Shown here piece by piece: positions 1 through 9,381 of a stretch of DNA of 46,727 nucleotides; the stretch's first letter is position 1; each line of letters opens with the position of its first letter. This DNA is from Candidatus Zixiibacteriota bacterium (GTDB lineage: Bacteria; Zixibacteria; MSB-5A5; WJJR01; JAJRUJ01), in the NCBI GenBank assembly GCA_024277855.1, contig JAJRUJ010000015.1:1-46727 (forward strand), given 5' to 3'. The notes under the pieces were generated by a model that saw nothing but the letters and a program-made list of their open reading frames with translations, searched no databases and was not told where the DNA came from. Both the position numbers and the translations under genes were made by a program.

Positions 1-45
1 CGCGTGTGTGTAATCTGGGGTAAAGTGGAACGTCCCCGTCCCGTC

Positions 46-267
46 TTAAGTGTCGGTGAGGGTCGCATTGCTTGGGAGATTAACCGCACTCAAAATCAAC
101 GAATCGAGGTCGGGATCGGAAGCCGAGACACCGAAGTTCAGGTTCGCGCCCTCGTCCACACTCTGTGACCCGATGGGATCCAAAACCGGCGCTTGTTGCG
201 CCGACACGGCACCGGCAATTAAAGTAACCCCCACAAAAATGATAACTAATGATAGCACCCGCTTCAT
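46..267 (-). CDS. Secreted Ig-like/cadherin-like protein, N-terminal part, cut by an in-frame stop
   Basis: A signal peptide (MKRVLSLVIIFVGVTLIAG, cleavage near SAQQ) is followed by the start of an Ig-like or cadherin-like repeat with a PVLDPIGSQSVDEGANL opening. A purine-rich ribosome site (GGGAGA) lies just before the ATG. The reading frame meets TAA at 46-48, but beyond it the same frame continues DGTGTFHFTPDYTHA to the window edge, which is the expected second half of this repeat. The 73-residue product is therefore probably not the whole gene. It lies 47 bases after the sorting-domain gene on the same strand and may be the last member of that secreted-protein operon. Real nonsense mutation or base error cannot be told apart here. 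Confidence 0.7.
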   Translation of the reverse strand: MKRVLSLVIIFVGVTLIAGAVSAQQAPVLDPIGSQSVDEGANLNFGVSASDPDLDSLILSAVNLPSNATLTDT

Positions 268-314
268 AGTTGTCTCCCACGAAGAATGGACCGACCGGTG
301 TTGCCTCTATCGGT

Positions 315-2819
315 CTACTTCAACAAGACCATCTTTTTCGACTCGCTCTGCGTACCCGCCACGAGTCTATAGAAGTAAATCCCTGAACTCAGTTTTTCGC
401 CCTTTTCATTGTCTCCGGACCAGATTACCTGGTGCCGTCCGGGTGAAAGCGGCTCGTCGATCAGCGTGGTCAACTTTTGACCCAGGACATTGTAAACGCT
501 CAACTTCGTCGGAATCATCCCGCCTTCTTCAGACGCACTCAGACTAAACTCGATGACCGTATTCGGATTGAATGGATTCGGATAGTTTTGCAACAACTCG
601 AAATTTCGCGGAACATCGATACCGGCGACATCAATCTTCGCCGCGTCGGGGGTACACAATTTCACATTACGCAAGTCGACCTCCGGCAGATCACCTTCGA
701 TCCCCGCCGGTCCCGGCTCAATCTTGAGGCCGAAAATTTCATTTTCGCCGATGGGAATGATTGTCGATTCATCGTTCGGATCGTAATACATCACCACGGT
801 CATCCGTCCGGAACCATTGTCGTAGTAGGTCATATCCAGCCCGGCAGCAGGATCGCCCGGTTCCGGCGGAACCAGTTGAACCTGCAGGGGATCATAGATT
901 ATCTCGGCCTGGATGCCGGCGATTTCAACCGACGCGTCAGCCAGCAAGCGGTAGGCGCCGGCCGACCCAACATTTACATCAAAGGGAAACTCAACACGGG
1001 CCAACACATCGGGACCCGGGTTAAGCGGCGCCGGCGAGATCGGTTCACCAAAAATGATATTGATTATGCCGACGAGGTCATAAACATCAATATCGGCATC
1101 GGTGATCACATTGGCGGAACCAAATTGACGAGAAGTGAAACTATATGTTCCCAAAATCTTCCCGACCACCGAGACGACATCGGCAACATTGATCTCGGTG
1201 TCAAGGTTGACATCGCCGAGCATATCGACAAATATGTGGCCGTTGGTTGTGGCCAAAATTTGCGACGAGACATTGGGATCGGGACTAACCGCCTCCCACG
1301 CATCTTCGAATGTCAGATCATAACGGCCAACCGCGGCAGTCGCGGAGATATCACCGATGACATTGAAAATCACCGAACTGGTCTGACCAATCGGATCGCC
1401 GGCCAGTGAAAAAGTGACTACCTTGATTCGACCGGGAGTATCACCGACATCTTCGTAGACTGAGAAACCGCTCAACCGCTCTGTGGGGACGATATCGGTG
1501 ACGGTGAAGACAGCAGGGTCATAGACCAGATCGAATTGCACACCGTAGGCGTCATCGATCGAGACAAAATTGATCGGGATGCTGACCCCGACCGCACCGG
1601 GCACACCACCCTGCGGCGATTGACCTTCCACCGATGTTGTATATAATTCATCCAACGGGACTTCTTCGACATTGATCGACACTGTGACTATTCCCGATGA
1701 TTTATTCGTTTCGTCAACCGCCTGGAACTGAATGTTGTAAGTCCCTGACTGTGAAAAACTGGGTGACCATTGGAACAATCCGGAAACCGACGCTGTACCA
1801 CTGACCGGGTTGGACGGCGTAAACTCCGCCCCTGCCGGCAGGTTAGTGGCCTCCAGTGTCAGGAAATCACCGTCCGGGTCCGTTGCCTGGACAGAAAATT
1901 CCACCAGGTTGCCCTGCTTGGTATTAATCGGCGAGGACAAAGGTGAGATAATGGGCGCACCTCCATCCTCTGTTACTTGTATCGTCACACTCATAAACCC
2001 GGAGAAGGCGCTTTGGTCGTCATTTGCCTGAAATCGAACGGTATAATCCCCGGTTTGACTACTGGATGGTGTCCAGTTGAATGTTCCGGATACCGACCCT
2101 CCCGACCCCGTAACTGGATTCGATGGACTGAATGAGGCGCCGGAGGGCAAATCGAAAGCCGTTAACGTGACCGGATCGCTATCGGGATCCTGCGCGTTCA
2201 CGTTGAAACTGAGCAGGTTACCCACCGAGGCCGAAACCGGCGAGCCGACTTGTGTGACAGTCGGCGCATTATTGGAGGTGCCTCCACCAATAGTTATCGT
2301 CCCGGGTATCCGCCAGGGGCGATACTGTGAAAGTCCATCCCAGACCGCGAACCAGTTATAGGCATTGGAATCAGTACTGGCGTCTTCAAAGACGATTGTC
2401 GTCTGCGTTGTGGTCGTCACCGAGGATTGTGCATAAAATTGTAGTTGAATCGTGTTCCCCCGGCCAACATCAAGTCCGGGATATGTATTGGGGAACGCGG
2501 CAATCATCTGCACAACACCCGGTTCAGGTGTGCCAGCAGAGAATGTGGCGAAATCTCCCCGTACCTGGGTGGCCTGGACTGTCGAGTCGTTGTCGGGCAG
2601 CGTTACAATCCCGATAACATTCGGGTCAAACCTGATCCGCAGCGAGTATCCGCCCAAAGTGTCGGCATTGGCCATATAGATAAACACCGAGTTGGTATCA
2701 TTGAACGGTATGGTCGTCTCCACTACTCGTAATGTATCGGTGTCGTGCTCCTGCGCAAACGCCGGACCAGCCGCCAGAACGATTAGTGAAATCAACGCGA
2801 AGTAAATAATCCGTTTCAT
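315..2819 (-). CDS. Secreted multidomain surface protein: cohesin-like, Ig-like, dockerin, Por sorting domain
   Basis: The 834-residue protein has a signal peptide (MKRIIYFALISLIVLAAGPAFA). In order I see a cohesin-like beta domain (about 30-175), two Ig-like repeats opening NNAPTV and GGAPII (about 180-385), a second cohesin-like domain (about 395-530), a dockerin pair (GDVNLDTEINVADVVSVVGK, then ITDADIDVYDLVGIINII), a third cohesin-like segment, and a C-terminal sorting domain (FELLQNYPNPFNP ... GIYFYRLVAG ... KKMVLLK). The sorting domain is known to direct proteins through the type IX secretion route to the cell surface. The TAG stop falls exactly at the usual KMVLLK end. The gene starts 38 bases after the upstream dockerin gene, so the two are probably co-transcribed. 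Substrate and partners cannot be inferred. Confidence 0.85.
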   Translation of the reverse strand: MKRIIYFALISLIVLAAGPAFAQEHDTDTLRVVETTIPFNDTNSVFIYMANADTLGGYSLRIRFDPNVIGIVTLPDNDSTVQATQVRGDFATFSAGTPEPGVVQMIAAFPNTYPGLDVGRGNTIQLQFYAQSSVTTTTQTTIVFEDASTDSNAYNWFAVWDGLSQYRPWRIPGTITIGGGTSNNAPTVTQVGSPVSASVGNLLSFNVNAQDPDSDPVTLTAFDLPSGASFSPSNPVTGSGGSVSGTFNWTPSSSQTGDYTVRFQANDDQSAFSGFMSVTIQVTEDGGAPIISPLSSPINTKQGNLVEFSVQATDPDGDFLTLEATNLPAGAEFTPSNPVSGTASVSGLFQWSPSFSQSGTYNIQFQAVDETNKSSGIVTVSINVEEVPLDELYTTSVEGQSPQGGVPGAVGVSIPINFVSIDDAYGVQFDLVYDPAVFTVTDIVPTERLSGFSVYEDVGDTPGRIKVVTFSLAGDPIGQTSSVIFNVIGDISATAAVGRYDLTFEDAWEAVSPDPNVSSQILATTNGHIFVDMLGDVNLDTEINVADVVSVVGKILGTYSFTSRQFGSANVITDADIDVYDLVGIINIIFGEPISPAPLNPGPDVLARVEFPFDVNVGSAGAYRLLADASVEIAGIQAEIIYDPLQVQLVPPEPGDPAAGLDMTYYDNGSGRMTVVMYYDPNDESTIIPIGENEIFGLKIEPGPAGIEGDLPEVDLRNVKLCTPDAAKIDVAGIDVPRNFELLQNYPNPFNPNTVIEFSLSASEEGGMIPTKLSVYNVLGQKLTTLIDEPLSPGRHQVIWSGDNEKGEKLSSGIYFYRLVAGTQSESKKMVLLK

Positions 2820-2857
2820 ATCTACACCTGCCTTTTAGGTTTCTATCTACTCACCCA

Positions 2858-4675
2858 TCAGGGCGTAATTGACTCGGTCAGGATTCCTATCAAATAAACC
2901 AAATCGGCGAGACTGGCCGCCGTCCCATCCCGGTTACAGTCGGAATTAGCCCGTTGCACCGGGTCGAGCTGTGACCCGTAGGTGAAAAAATTCGTGAAGC
3001 GCACAGCATCGCCGACTTCAAAAGCCACACCGTTGAGGTTTATATCGCCAATCAACAACCCCGCCGGCTCTTCGATGAGCACTTCACCGGAGACATAATT
3101 GATTTTGGTCTGTATAACCGTCGTTCCATCGGGCAACTGCAGTATGTTGTCCGTTGGTTCGCCCAAATTAAAATAAACCGGCGACGAGAGCCCGAAAAAC
3201 TCAGTCTCGTCTGCCAGGATAAACTTCAAATTGAAAAGTGTTGTATCCGACGGCGGCAGAACCGGCGATGAAACACCGTCGTCAAGGTCGGCAATACCGG
3301 TGAGACGGATATTCCTGCCGGTCACGTCTGTGATTTCGGAGATTTCAAATGATTCCCAGCTTTCAGTGCCCAGCCCCGCTCGTTCAACGCCATCAAAAAC
3401 CATCGCCGACGGGTCATAATGGATTAATAAATCAAACCCACCGATCTCATTAAGGTTTGCAAGTTCCACCGGCACGAGCGCTGTCGCTCCGGCTTCGCCC
3501 GAAACGCTTTCGATGGTCAAGCGGTAGGCCTGTACTTCGGCAACGGTCACCTCGACGGTGATCGTATCGGCGGCGCCATATTCATCCTCGCAAGCAAACC
3601 TCAGTTCATGGCTGCCGACATCGGCGTCGCTGGTCTGCCAGGAGTAAGTCCAGGGATTGTCACCCACTGTGGAATCGTGATCAAAGTCCTGTAACGAGGC
3701 AAAACTCAACGGGCCGCCATCCGGATCGACCGCCTCAATGCTGATTAAGACCGAATCCCGCGCAATGACATGCGCCGGAGGCGGTAGGGACATTTCCGGC
3801 GACCGGTTGACGTTATTGATCCGGATTTCCACGGTTTTGCTCACCGGCGTTTCGCCATCGGTGACATGAAAAGTGACCATAAACGGACTGGCTGCCGAAG
3901 AGGTCGCGCCCAGGTAGTCCGGCGTCCAGGAAAACTCATATGTATTAACGCCGGTCGCCGTCATCGTCGCGGTGGTCGGCGCCCCGGAAACCGAGACGAT
4001 CAGCGAATCATCATCGGCGTCGGTCACGCCGACGGCAAACCGCAGTTCCTGTCCCTCCACGCCGAATTGCCAGGCATCGACTTCCAGGACAGGCGGCTGG
4101 TTTTCCCGCACGATATTGAAAACTCCCGGGACAAAACCAAGGGGCAGATCGGTGTGATCCGGAGTCCGCGCCAAAACATACCCGTTCGGTGGGTACATGG
4201 CCGTATCGATCACGGCCCGCGTCCCGTCCGCGGCATCCGGATCAATCGAGAAATACAATTCGGCGAAAATACCCTCCCCCGGAGAAATGAATGGCTCGGC
4301 AATCGCCACCAAGGCCAACTGTGCCCGTCCGGCGGCAAGGTCGATCTCCTCCTGACCCATTGTTGAGAGCCCATCGCGGGTTGAAACCCAGGAAATGGAA
4401 TCGAGTGAAATATCGGCGGCAGGGTAAATCAAGGGTAATGAAAGAATTGTCATCGTATTCGCATTGTGAAGTCGGGCAGTGAGAACCGCAGACCGGCCCG
4501 CTGTCGCGGTCACCGCATCAAATATAATAGAATCAGCCGGCGCCGAATGTGCAACAGACTGCGCACAAAAAACGAATATGCACGCTAACGCGCAAACCAG
4601 CCACTTCGACAATTGTTTGCCGGAATGTGAGTTCACCTTTTCCGGTTCCTCTCTTACTTCATGCCATTCATTCAT
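2858..4675 (-). CDS. Secreted Ig-like/cohesin-like protein with C-terminal dockerin
   Basis: The protein has 605 residues from the first ATG, with a hydrophobic signal segment KWLVCALACIFVFCAQSVAHS. A more likely start is the GTG at 4634-4636: it follows an AGAGAGG-rich stretch and gives a normal short signal peptide (MNSHSGKQLSKWLV...). Domains in order are a cohesin-like module, two Ig-like/cadherin-like repeats (NQPPVLEVD, NRSPEMSLPP), a second cohesin-like module (YRLTIESVSGEAGATALVPV) and a terminal dockerin pair (GDINLNGVAFEVGDAVRFTN and SDCNRDGTAASLADLVYLIG). It lacks the type IX sorting domain carried by its neighbour at 315-2819. This suggests it leaves the cell by another route, or is held at the surface through its dockerin. 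Confidence 0.8.
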   Translation of the reverse strand: MNEWHEVREEPEKVNSHSGKQLSKWLVCALACIFVFCAQSVAHSAPADSIIFDAVTATAGRSAVLTARLHNANTMTILSLPLIYPAADISLDSISWVSTRDGLSTMGQEEIDLAAGRAQLALVAIAEPFISPGEGIFAELYFSIDPDAADGTRAVIDTAMYPPNGYVLARTPDHTDLPLGFVPGVFNIVRENQPPVLEVDAWQFGVEGQELRFAVGVTDADDDSLIVSVSGAPTTATMTATGVNTYEFSWTPDYLGATSSAASPFMVTFHVTDGETPVSKTVEIRINNVNRSPEMSLPPPAHVIARDSVLISIEAVDPDGGPLSFASLQDFDHDSTVGDNPWTYSWQTSDADVGSHELRFACEDEYGAADTITVEVTVAEVQAYRLTIESVSGEAGATALVPVELANLNEIGGFDLLIHYDPSAMVFDGVERAGLGTESWESFEISEITDVTGRNIRLTGIADLDDGVSSPVLPPSDTTLFNLKFILADETEFFGLSSPVYFNLGEPTDNILQLPDGTTVIQTKINYVSGEVLIEEPAGLLIGDINLNGVAFEVGDAVRFTNFFTYGSQLDPVQRANSDCNRDGTAASLADLVYLIGILTESITP

Positions 4676-5126
4676 TTGTTGACAGCGAGACCTCCCTATC
4701 CTCCAAATGAGGAGATGGAGTCATCGACTATTCGACATGATCATTAGCGCAAACCTGGTGCCGATATCGACAACGATTACGCCAACGGCAAATCTATCGC
4801 GAAGTAATTGCGGTACAATGTGGTACCCACTCAAGTTCGAACCACAAAAGACTCCCGTTTTACCGAATGTATTTTCGGAATTGACGAAAGTCAGTTACCC
4901 TCTGAACCTCCCCTCGAGACCGGTTGATCCGACCCTGACCTACCCGCATTCATTACAACAAAATGGTATTATAATATAAAAAAAATCCCGGCCGGTATCC
5001 AAATCCAGCGATGGATTTTTCTCCGTTCTGCCGAGTTTTTGACCATATACTCATTAAAACCTTATTTAGTATTCCCGAATCATCAACTATTCGCTGTTTT
5101 GCGATGTTTCCTCCTTTCGTGTTTCA
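4676..5126. other. Intergenic region upstream of the dockerin gene
   Basis: About 450 bases with no convincing gene. Short open frames here show no family resemblance and no good ribosome site. It contains an AT-rich run around 4965-4985 and must hold the minus-strand promoter and leader of the gene starting near 4636-4675, but I cannot place a promoter with confidence. Confidence 0.4.
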
Positions 5127-5160
5127 TCCCCGGAGGGGGCATCAAAGCCCCCTCCGGGGA
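5127..5160 (-). terminator. Strong hairpin terminator after the large secreted-protein gene
   Basis: A 14-bp near-perfect inverted repeat (TCCCCGGAGGGGGC, ATCAAA loop, GCCCCCTCCGGGGA) begins 21 bases past the stop of the minus-strand gene at 5181. It is GC-rich and isolated, as expected for an intrinsic terminator or a 3'-end stabiliser. There is no long T run on the minus side. Confidence 0.7.
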
Positions 5161-5180
5161 TATTTTGATGAAGAACGAAA

Positions 5181-8111
5181 TTACTTCATCAGCACCATCT
5201 TCTTGGTGGCGGTGAAGTCGTTGGCGGCTACTTTGTAGAAGTAGATACCGCTGGCAACTTCAGCATTCCAATTGACGGTGACCGTACCCGGTTCGGAGGT
5301 ACCCTCGAACGAGTCGACAACCTGGCCGGCTACGTTGTAAATCTTGAGGGTCCAGTCGCCGGCATCCTTCATCGCGAAGCGAATCATGGTGCTGGCATTG
5401 AACGGGTTCGGGTAGTTCTGCATCAACTCGTACGCAGTCGGCGGAGCCAGACGGTGCATATCAACCGTCAACAGCGAACCTTCCGCATCCGAGAAGGACG
5501 ATTCGACCAACTCAAGCGTGCCATTGCCTTCAACCGGGATTGTGACCAACTGGGTCACGCCGGCTTCGACAGAGTTATTCTGCATGCTGTAAACGAGCAC
5601 GCGGAGTTCACCATTGGCCGCGTTGGACTTCACATCCATGGCAGTACTGGTCGAGGGTGTGCCAACCGTCAGACCGGTGTAACGGAACACCAGGTGCCCG
5701 GCACCGAGGTCACTAGTCGAGTTGGTGGTGACGATCATGTTGCCGTCAACCATCTCGGTGTTGACATCCATCGATGAAGCGTACGGGCTCAACTTCGCAC
5801 CTTCGCCGGAAGCCGGGAAGGGCTGGGCATCGCCGGTGATGATCCGAATGAGATAGACCAGGTCAGCAACCGTCAGGACGATACCATCATCGTTGATGTC
5901 GGAAGCCAGAATCTGGTTCTCGTAGTAAGTATCATCCCAGACGCTCGGGCCATAGATGAAGTAGTTGGTATACAGAACCGCATCCGCAACTTCGTTGGCG
6001 ATACCGTTAAGGTTGATGTCACCACGATCATCCGGCGGCGGAACGATGCAGATGTAGCCCGGATCGAAATACGCAAAGGACACCGGCGGCGTGTCGGACT
6101 TATCACCGAGGAGGCAGGTGTCGAGGCTGTAGTTCGGACCGAAGGTGATGAAATAACCTTCGGGATCATTCTGATCCGGGAACGCCAGGGCAACTTCATC
6201 ACCGGTAATGTCCGAAATGATGTTGTCGCCACAGTCGATCGAGCAGAAACCGATACGCGCGCACATGTTCAACAGGCTGCGGTCGTCGCTGACGCGGAAG
6301 GTCAGGTAGGCAATGTAGCCATTGACAAACTCGCTGCCGGCGGCCGGCGTGCTGCCGTTGTTCATGTCACGAATACCGATTACGCGGATGTAGCAGGACG
6401 GACAGCCGCTGCCACAGTTGTTACCAAACGGCCCATACCGATAGGTGAAGTATTCCCAGTCGGCAATAGCGGGACCCTTTTCGGCGGACAGGAAGGACAG
6501 CGCGGAGCAGTCATAGCAAAGCAGGAAGTCAAACGCGCAGGAACCCTGGATGAAGCCGTTCTTCATGTGCAGACCAACAGTCGCATTGCGGCCGTTGAGC
6601 ACATCAAGGTAATGCGCTTCGAGCGGAATTTCCGTACCGAAGGACGCATCGGGATCGAGGACGGAGATCTTGTACGGTTGGGTGTACTGTACCGTCAGAT
6701 CCCATGTGCAGGTCACTGTCGCACAACCGTCAAAGATATCGACGGTCAACGTGTACAAGCCACCATTGAACTGCGCATCATTGTCGGTCGGATCCCACGT
6801 GACCATGCTGCCGGCGAGGGCCGGCATGTTGTCCGGCGGAGTCGGCGTGATGGTCAGATTTGAATACGTGAGGCCGTCACCATCGGGATCGGAAGTGCCG
6901 CCCGCGAGGTCATAGCTGTAACCGTCAGTGAACAGGAAGTGATCATCCGGAATAGCACAGACCGGATCCTGGTTCGTGACGGTTACGGTGAACTGGCAGC
7001 TTTCGCTACGGCTGGCAACATCAGTAGCGGTAACGTCAAAGACGTTGTCGCCGAGGTCGCCACAAGTCGAAGCAAAACTGAAGGAACCATCAGAAGCAAC
7101 GTCGCCACTGAAAGTTACCGGGGTACAAGTAGACGATGCAGTGGCAGTCCCAGTGTAGACATCACCAAAGTGAATGGTGGCGTCCGGGATGCAAGTCAAG
7201 CCAACCGGAATTGCGTCAACATGCACGTTGAAGCTGAGCACAAAGCCGCAGACACCGGCACCATGGTTGACGTCGGCCACGTCGATCTCGACGAGATAGT
7301 CACCGTCATCACCACAACCCGGGGTCCAACTCCAGAGACCCGAAACCGGATCAGTGGTACCCGGACCACTCGTCTGCACGAATGCAGCAGCATCACCTTC
7401 AGGATCACTGTAGGAACTACCGTCCCAGGCATTGCTCAGACCCTGCTGCTCACTGCCGGAAACCAAACCACTGGCATAGGCACCTGGATCAGTCGGGCAC
7501 TGGTTCGGTTCAATCGTAAAGACACCTTTACTCCACGTTGCGTCACCATTACCAGTCGGGCCGTGATCGACATAAGATACGTTATCGACCATGAAAATGG
7601 TATTCAACTGGGTGGTGAAACAGGCAGTGTCGATTTCGAAATCACCGACATTTCCGTTGACATCAAAGGTCAAAGTACAGATCACGCGACCGGAAGGTTC
7701 CGCCGGTGTATCCGTTCCTGCACCCTGAGCGGCCAGCACCATGTTGTCGGGGCTGACACCGTCATACGCGTCAGGATCATTACAGGACAATCCCGGGCGA
7801 ATCGTCTGAACGATCGATGCCCAGCCGGGGTTTGACCAGTTCCAGGTCACACCGACAACTGGACCACCACTGGTGTCAACCGGAAGCGCACCGGTCCAGT
7901 ATGCGCCGCCGCTGACTGAACGGACAACCATCGGCAAAGTAAACTGGGCCGTCTTGATATCCCAGTATGCCGTGATATCGGCGGTCACGCCGACAGCATT
8001 CTGACTGAGAGTCTTCGACGGAATGTCAAAGCCCCAGCTACCAAACGCGACTGTACCGAGGAGAAGGATCAAGCATGCTGCCAAAGAAACGATGAGAGAA
8101 AACCGCTTCAT
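5181..8111 (-). CDS. Large secreted surface protein with Ig-like repeats, cohesin-like module, dockerin and Por sorting domain
   Basis: The protein has 976 residues with signal peptide MKRFSLIVSLAACLILLLG. The N-terminal 210 residues form a cohesin-like or adhesin domain. Cysteine-rich Ig-like repeats follow (about 210-490), then a cohesin-like domain (YKISVLDPDASFGTEIPLEA), a dockerin pair (GDINLNGIANEVADAVLYTN; SDINDDGIVLTVADLVYLIR) and a sorting domain (AYELMQNYPNPFNASTMIRF ... GIYFYKVAAN ... KKMVLMK). AGGAG lies 9 bases before the ATG. Codon choice leans to C-ending codons and AAG lysine more than in the sister gene at 315, a sign of high expression, so this may be a major surface protein. 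The long leader (8112-8580) and strong terminator fit a single-gene unit. Confidence 0.85.
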   Translation of the reverse strand: MKRFSLIVSLAACLILLLGTVAFGSWGFDIPSKTLSQNAVGVTADITAYWDIKTAQFTLPMVVRSVSGGAYWTGALPVDTSGGPVVGVTWNWSNPGWASIVQTIRPGLSCNDPDAYDGVSPDNMVLAAQGAGTDTPAEPSGRVICTLTFDVNGNVGDFEIDTACFTTQLNTIFMVDNVSYVDHGPTGNGDATWSKGVFTIEPNQCPTDPGAYASGLVSGSEQQGLSNAWDGSSYSDPEGDAAAFVQTSGPGTTDPVSGLWSWTPGCGDDGDYLVEIDVADVNHGAGVCGFVLSFNVHVDAIPVGLTCIPDATIHFGDVYTGTATASSTCTPVTFSGDVASDGSFSFASTCGDLGDNVFDVTATDVASRSESCQFTVTVTNQDPVCAIPDDHFLFTDGYSYDLAGGTSDPDGDGLTYSNLTITPTPPDNMPALAGSMVTWDPTDNDAQFNGGLYTLTVDIFDGCATVTCTWDLTVQYTQPYKISVLDPDASFGTEIPLEAHYLDVLNGRNATVGLHMKNGFIQGSCAFDFLLCYDCSALSFLSAEKGPAIADWEYFTYRYGPFGNNCGSGCPSCYIRVIGIRDMNNGSTPAAGSEFVNGYIAYLTFRVSDDRSLLNMCARIGFCSIDCGDNIISDITGDEVALAFPDQNDPEGYFITFGPNYSLDTCLLGDKSDTPPVSFAYFDPGYICIVPPPDDRGDINLNGIANEVADAVLYTNYFIYGPSVWDDTYYENQILASDINDDGIVLTVADLVYLIRIITGDAQPFPASGEGAKLSPYASSMDVNTEMVDGNMIVTTNSTSDLGAGHLVFRYTGLTVGTPSTSTAMDVKSNAANGELRVLVYSMQNNSVEAGVTQLVTIPVEGNGTLELVESSFSDAEGSLLTVDMHRLAPPTAYELMQNYPNPFNASTMIRFAMKDAGDWTLKIYNVAGQVVDSFEGTSEPGTVTVNWNAEVASGIYFYKVAANDFTATKKMVLMK

Positions 8112-8580
8112 ATTAAGTAACTCCTAGGTTTCATCTTCAATAACAAATGGAATCTCCAGATCGAGACACGAATTGAAGATCCCTGAACTATAAGACCCCC
8201 TTATACCGTGTGGAATTTTCTCGCGTGCCTCAATATCGATTTTCTTTTGACCTCACCTCCTAAAAAGGCGGCAAAAAACGTTCAAAGTTCAGGTGAACTG
8301 ACGTGAGCGTTAATGGCCTTTTCGCGTGCAGCACCTCCTTTCGCCGGTTTGAAAGAAAAGTATTAACCAGGACATGTATTCTCATTATGATCGATCAAGC
8401 ATAAACCGCCGGCAAAACCGGGACTTCACTTGACCTTGCTGTTCATCGAATACGGACCCCATTGCTGCTGTGTGCGCCTTACAACGACCCGCGCACGGTT
8501 ATTTTTTGCGTCTTGCAGTAGGCCACGCCCGGCCTTGAGGTAAATTCAGGTAACATTTGCCCACAGACGATACCGGCACA
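8112..8580 (-). promoter_or_regulatory. Long leader of the major surface protein gene
   Basis: About 470 bases without a gene, upstream of the minus-strand gene at 8111. Read on the minus strand it contains AGGAGGTG twice (complements near 8256-8263 and 8330-8338), neither of them next to a credible start codon, and GAAAAGGCC near 8315-8323. Similar pieces occur in the leaders of the genes at 9381 and 10887. A structured mRNA leader is possible but no known riboswitch core was recognised. Confidence 0.35.
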
Positions 8581-9381
8581 TTAACAGTCCGGCATCGGCC
8601 AGTTTTTGTAAACGAAGTTGACCAAGAACACGACATCCACCGGGTTAACGTTGGTGTCACAGTTAATATCCGCCGCGCCCAGACTGTTGCAGGGCAGATC
8701 CCAGTTTTTATAAACATAATTGACGAGGAAAACGACATCGACCGGATTGACATTATAATCACAGTTCGTATCACCGCGCATGGCGGTATCCACCGTCACC
8801 GAACCGTCGGTGTTTTCCACCGGTAAGATTAACTCACCAAGCTGATTGGAGTAATAGGTGGTCGAGGAATGGACATCAAGGTATACCATCCGGTCAGTCA
8901 GCGTGTCGGGGATGTCGGTTCTAATCCGACCGTAGATGTTCATCAGGATGCCGCTGGTATAATCGGGAATACCGGGTGTGCCGCCGCTGCCAATATCGGA
9001 GATCCCGCTAATACGTAATTCCAAGCCCTTGCCGACCGTGCTGCGCACTTCAACATGCTGCCAACCGGAAGCCAGTGTGCCAACGGTGTCGAATTGGCAG
9101 ACAAACGACGTTTCGTCACCCACGACAACCGTATCAACTTCAAAGTAAACTAAATCGGGGCGGCTCAGCGCCAAAGAGATCTCAAAACCATCAAGCGAAT
9201 CCGCAAGTGTCTGGATGTAAATCGGTATCTCGACGAGTTCGCCAATGTATCCGTCAACGCTATCGATCGCCATGTACAACTCGGGATCCTGTGCCTGCAC
9301 ATCACCCCCACCCAACAGAAAAAGACCACAGACGAATAAAATCGTCATCACAGGTCGTACAATTACGGGCTTTTGGTGCAT
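8581..9381 (-). CDS. Secreted cohesin-like protein with terminal dockerin pair
   Basis: The protein has 266 residues. A signal peptide (MTILFVCGLFLLGGGDVQA) leads to one cohesin-like domain (about 33-200; LYMAIDSVDGYIGELVEIPI, TLADSLDGFEISLAL). Two dockerin repeats end it (GDTNCDYNVNPVDVVFLVNY; ADINCDTNVNPVDVVFLVNF). These carry the D-x-N-x-D calcium-loop pattern and the Cys-bearing form NCD. A perfect AAGGAGG sits 8 bases before the ATG. There is no sorting domain. The gene at 10075-10887 is a clear paralog with the same layout, so the pair arose by duplication. The role is unknown; both modules suggest self-assembly or attachment to other dockerin/cohesin proteins. Confidence 0.85.
   Translation of the reverse strand: MHQKPVIVRPVMTILFVCGLFLLGGGDVQAQDPELYMAIDSVDGYIGELVEIPIYIQTLADSLDGFEISLALSRPDLVYFEVDTVVVGDETSFVCQFDTVGTLASGWQHVEVRSTVGKGLELRISGISDIGSGGTPGIPDYTSGILMNIYGRIRTDIPDTLTDRMVYLDVHSSTTYYSNQLGELILPVENTDGSVTVDTAMRGDTNCDYNVNPVDVVFLVNYVYKNWDLPCNSLGAADINCDTNVNPVDVVFLVNFVYKNWPMPDC

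Noticed and set aside
477-1409. Long plus-strand open frame of 310 codons
   Set aside because: It lies opposite the 834-residue surface protein, has an Arg/Asp/His-rich composition and no family blocks; it is a shadow of the real gene's codon bias.
4707-4979. 90-codon plus-strand frame upstream of the dockerin gene
   Set aside because: No ribosome site or recognisable domain, and it overlaps the region that must hold the promoter of the minus-strand operon.
6939-7835. Plus-strand open frame of 298 codons
   Set aside because: It is opposite the 976-residue surface protein, rich in Thr/Arg/Val, with no ribosome site or recognisable domain.
8112-8580. Cyclic di-GMP or other known riboswitch in the surface-protein leader
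   Set aside because: I looked for the conserved core of class I and II cyclic di-GMP riboswitches and found neither; only the AGGAGGTG repeats stand out.
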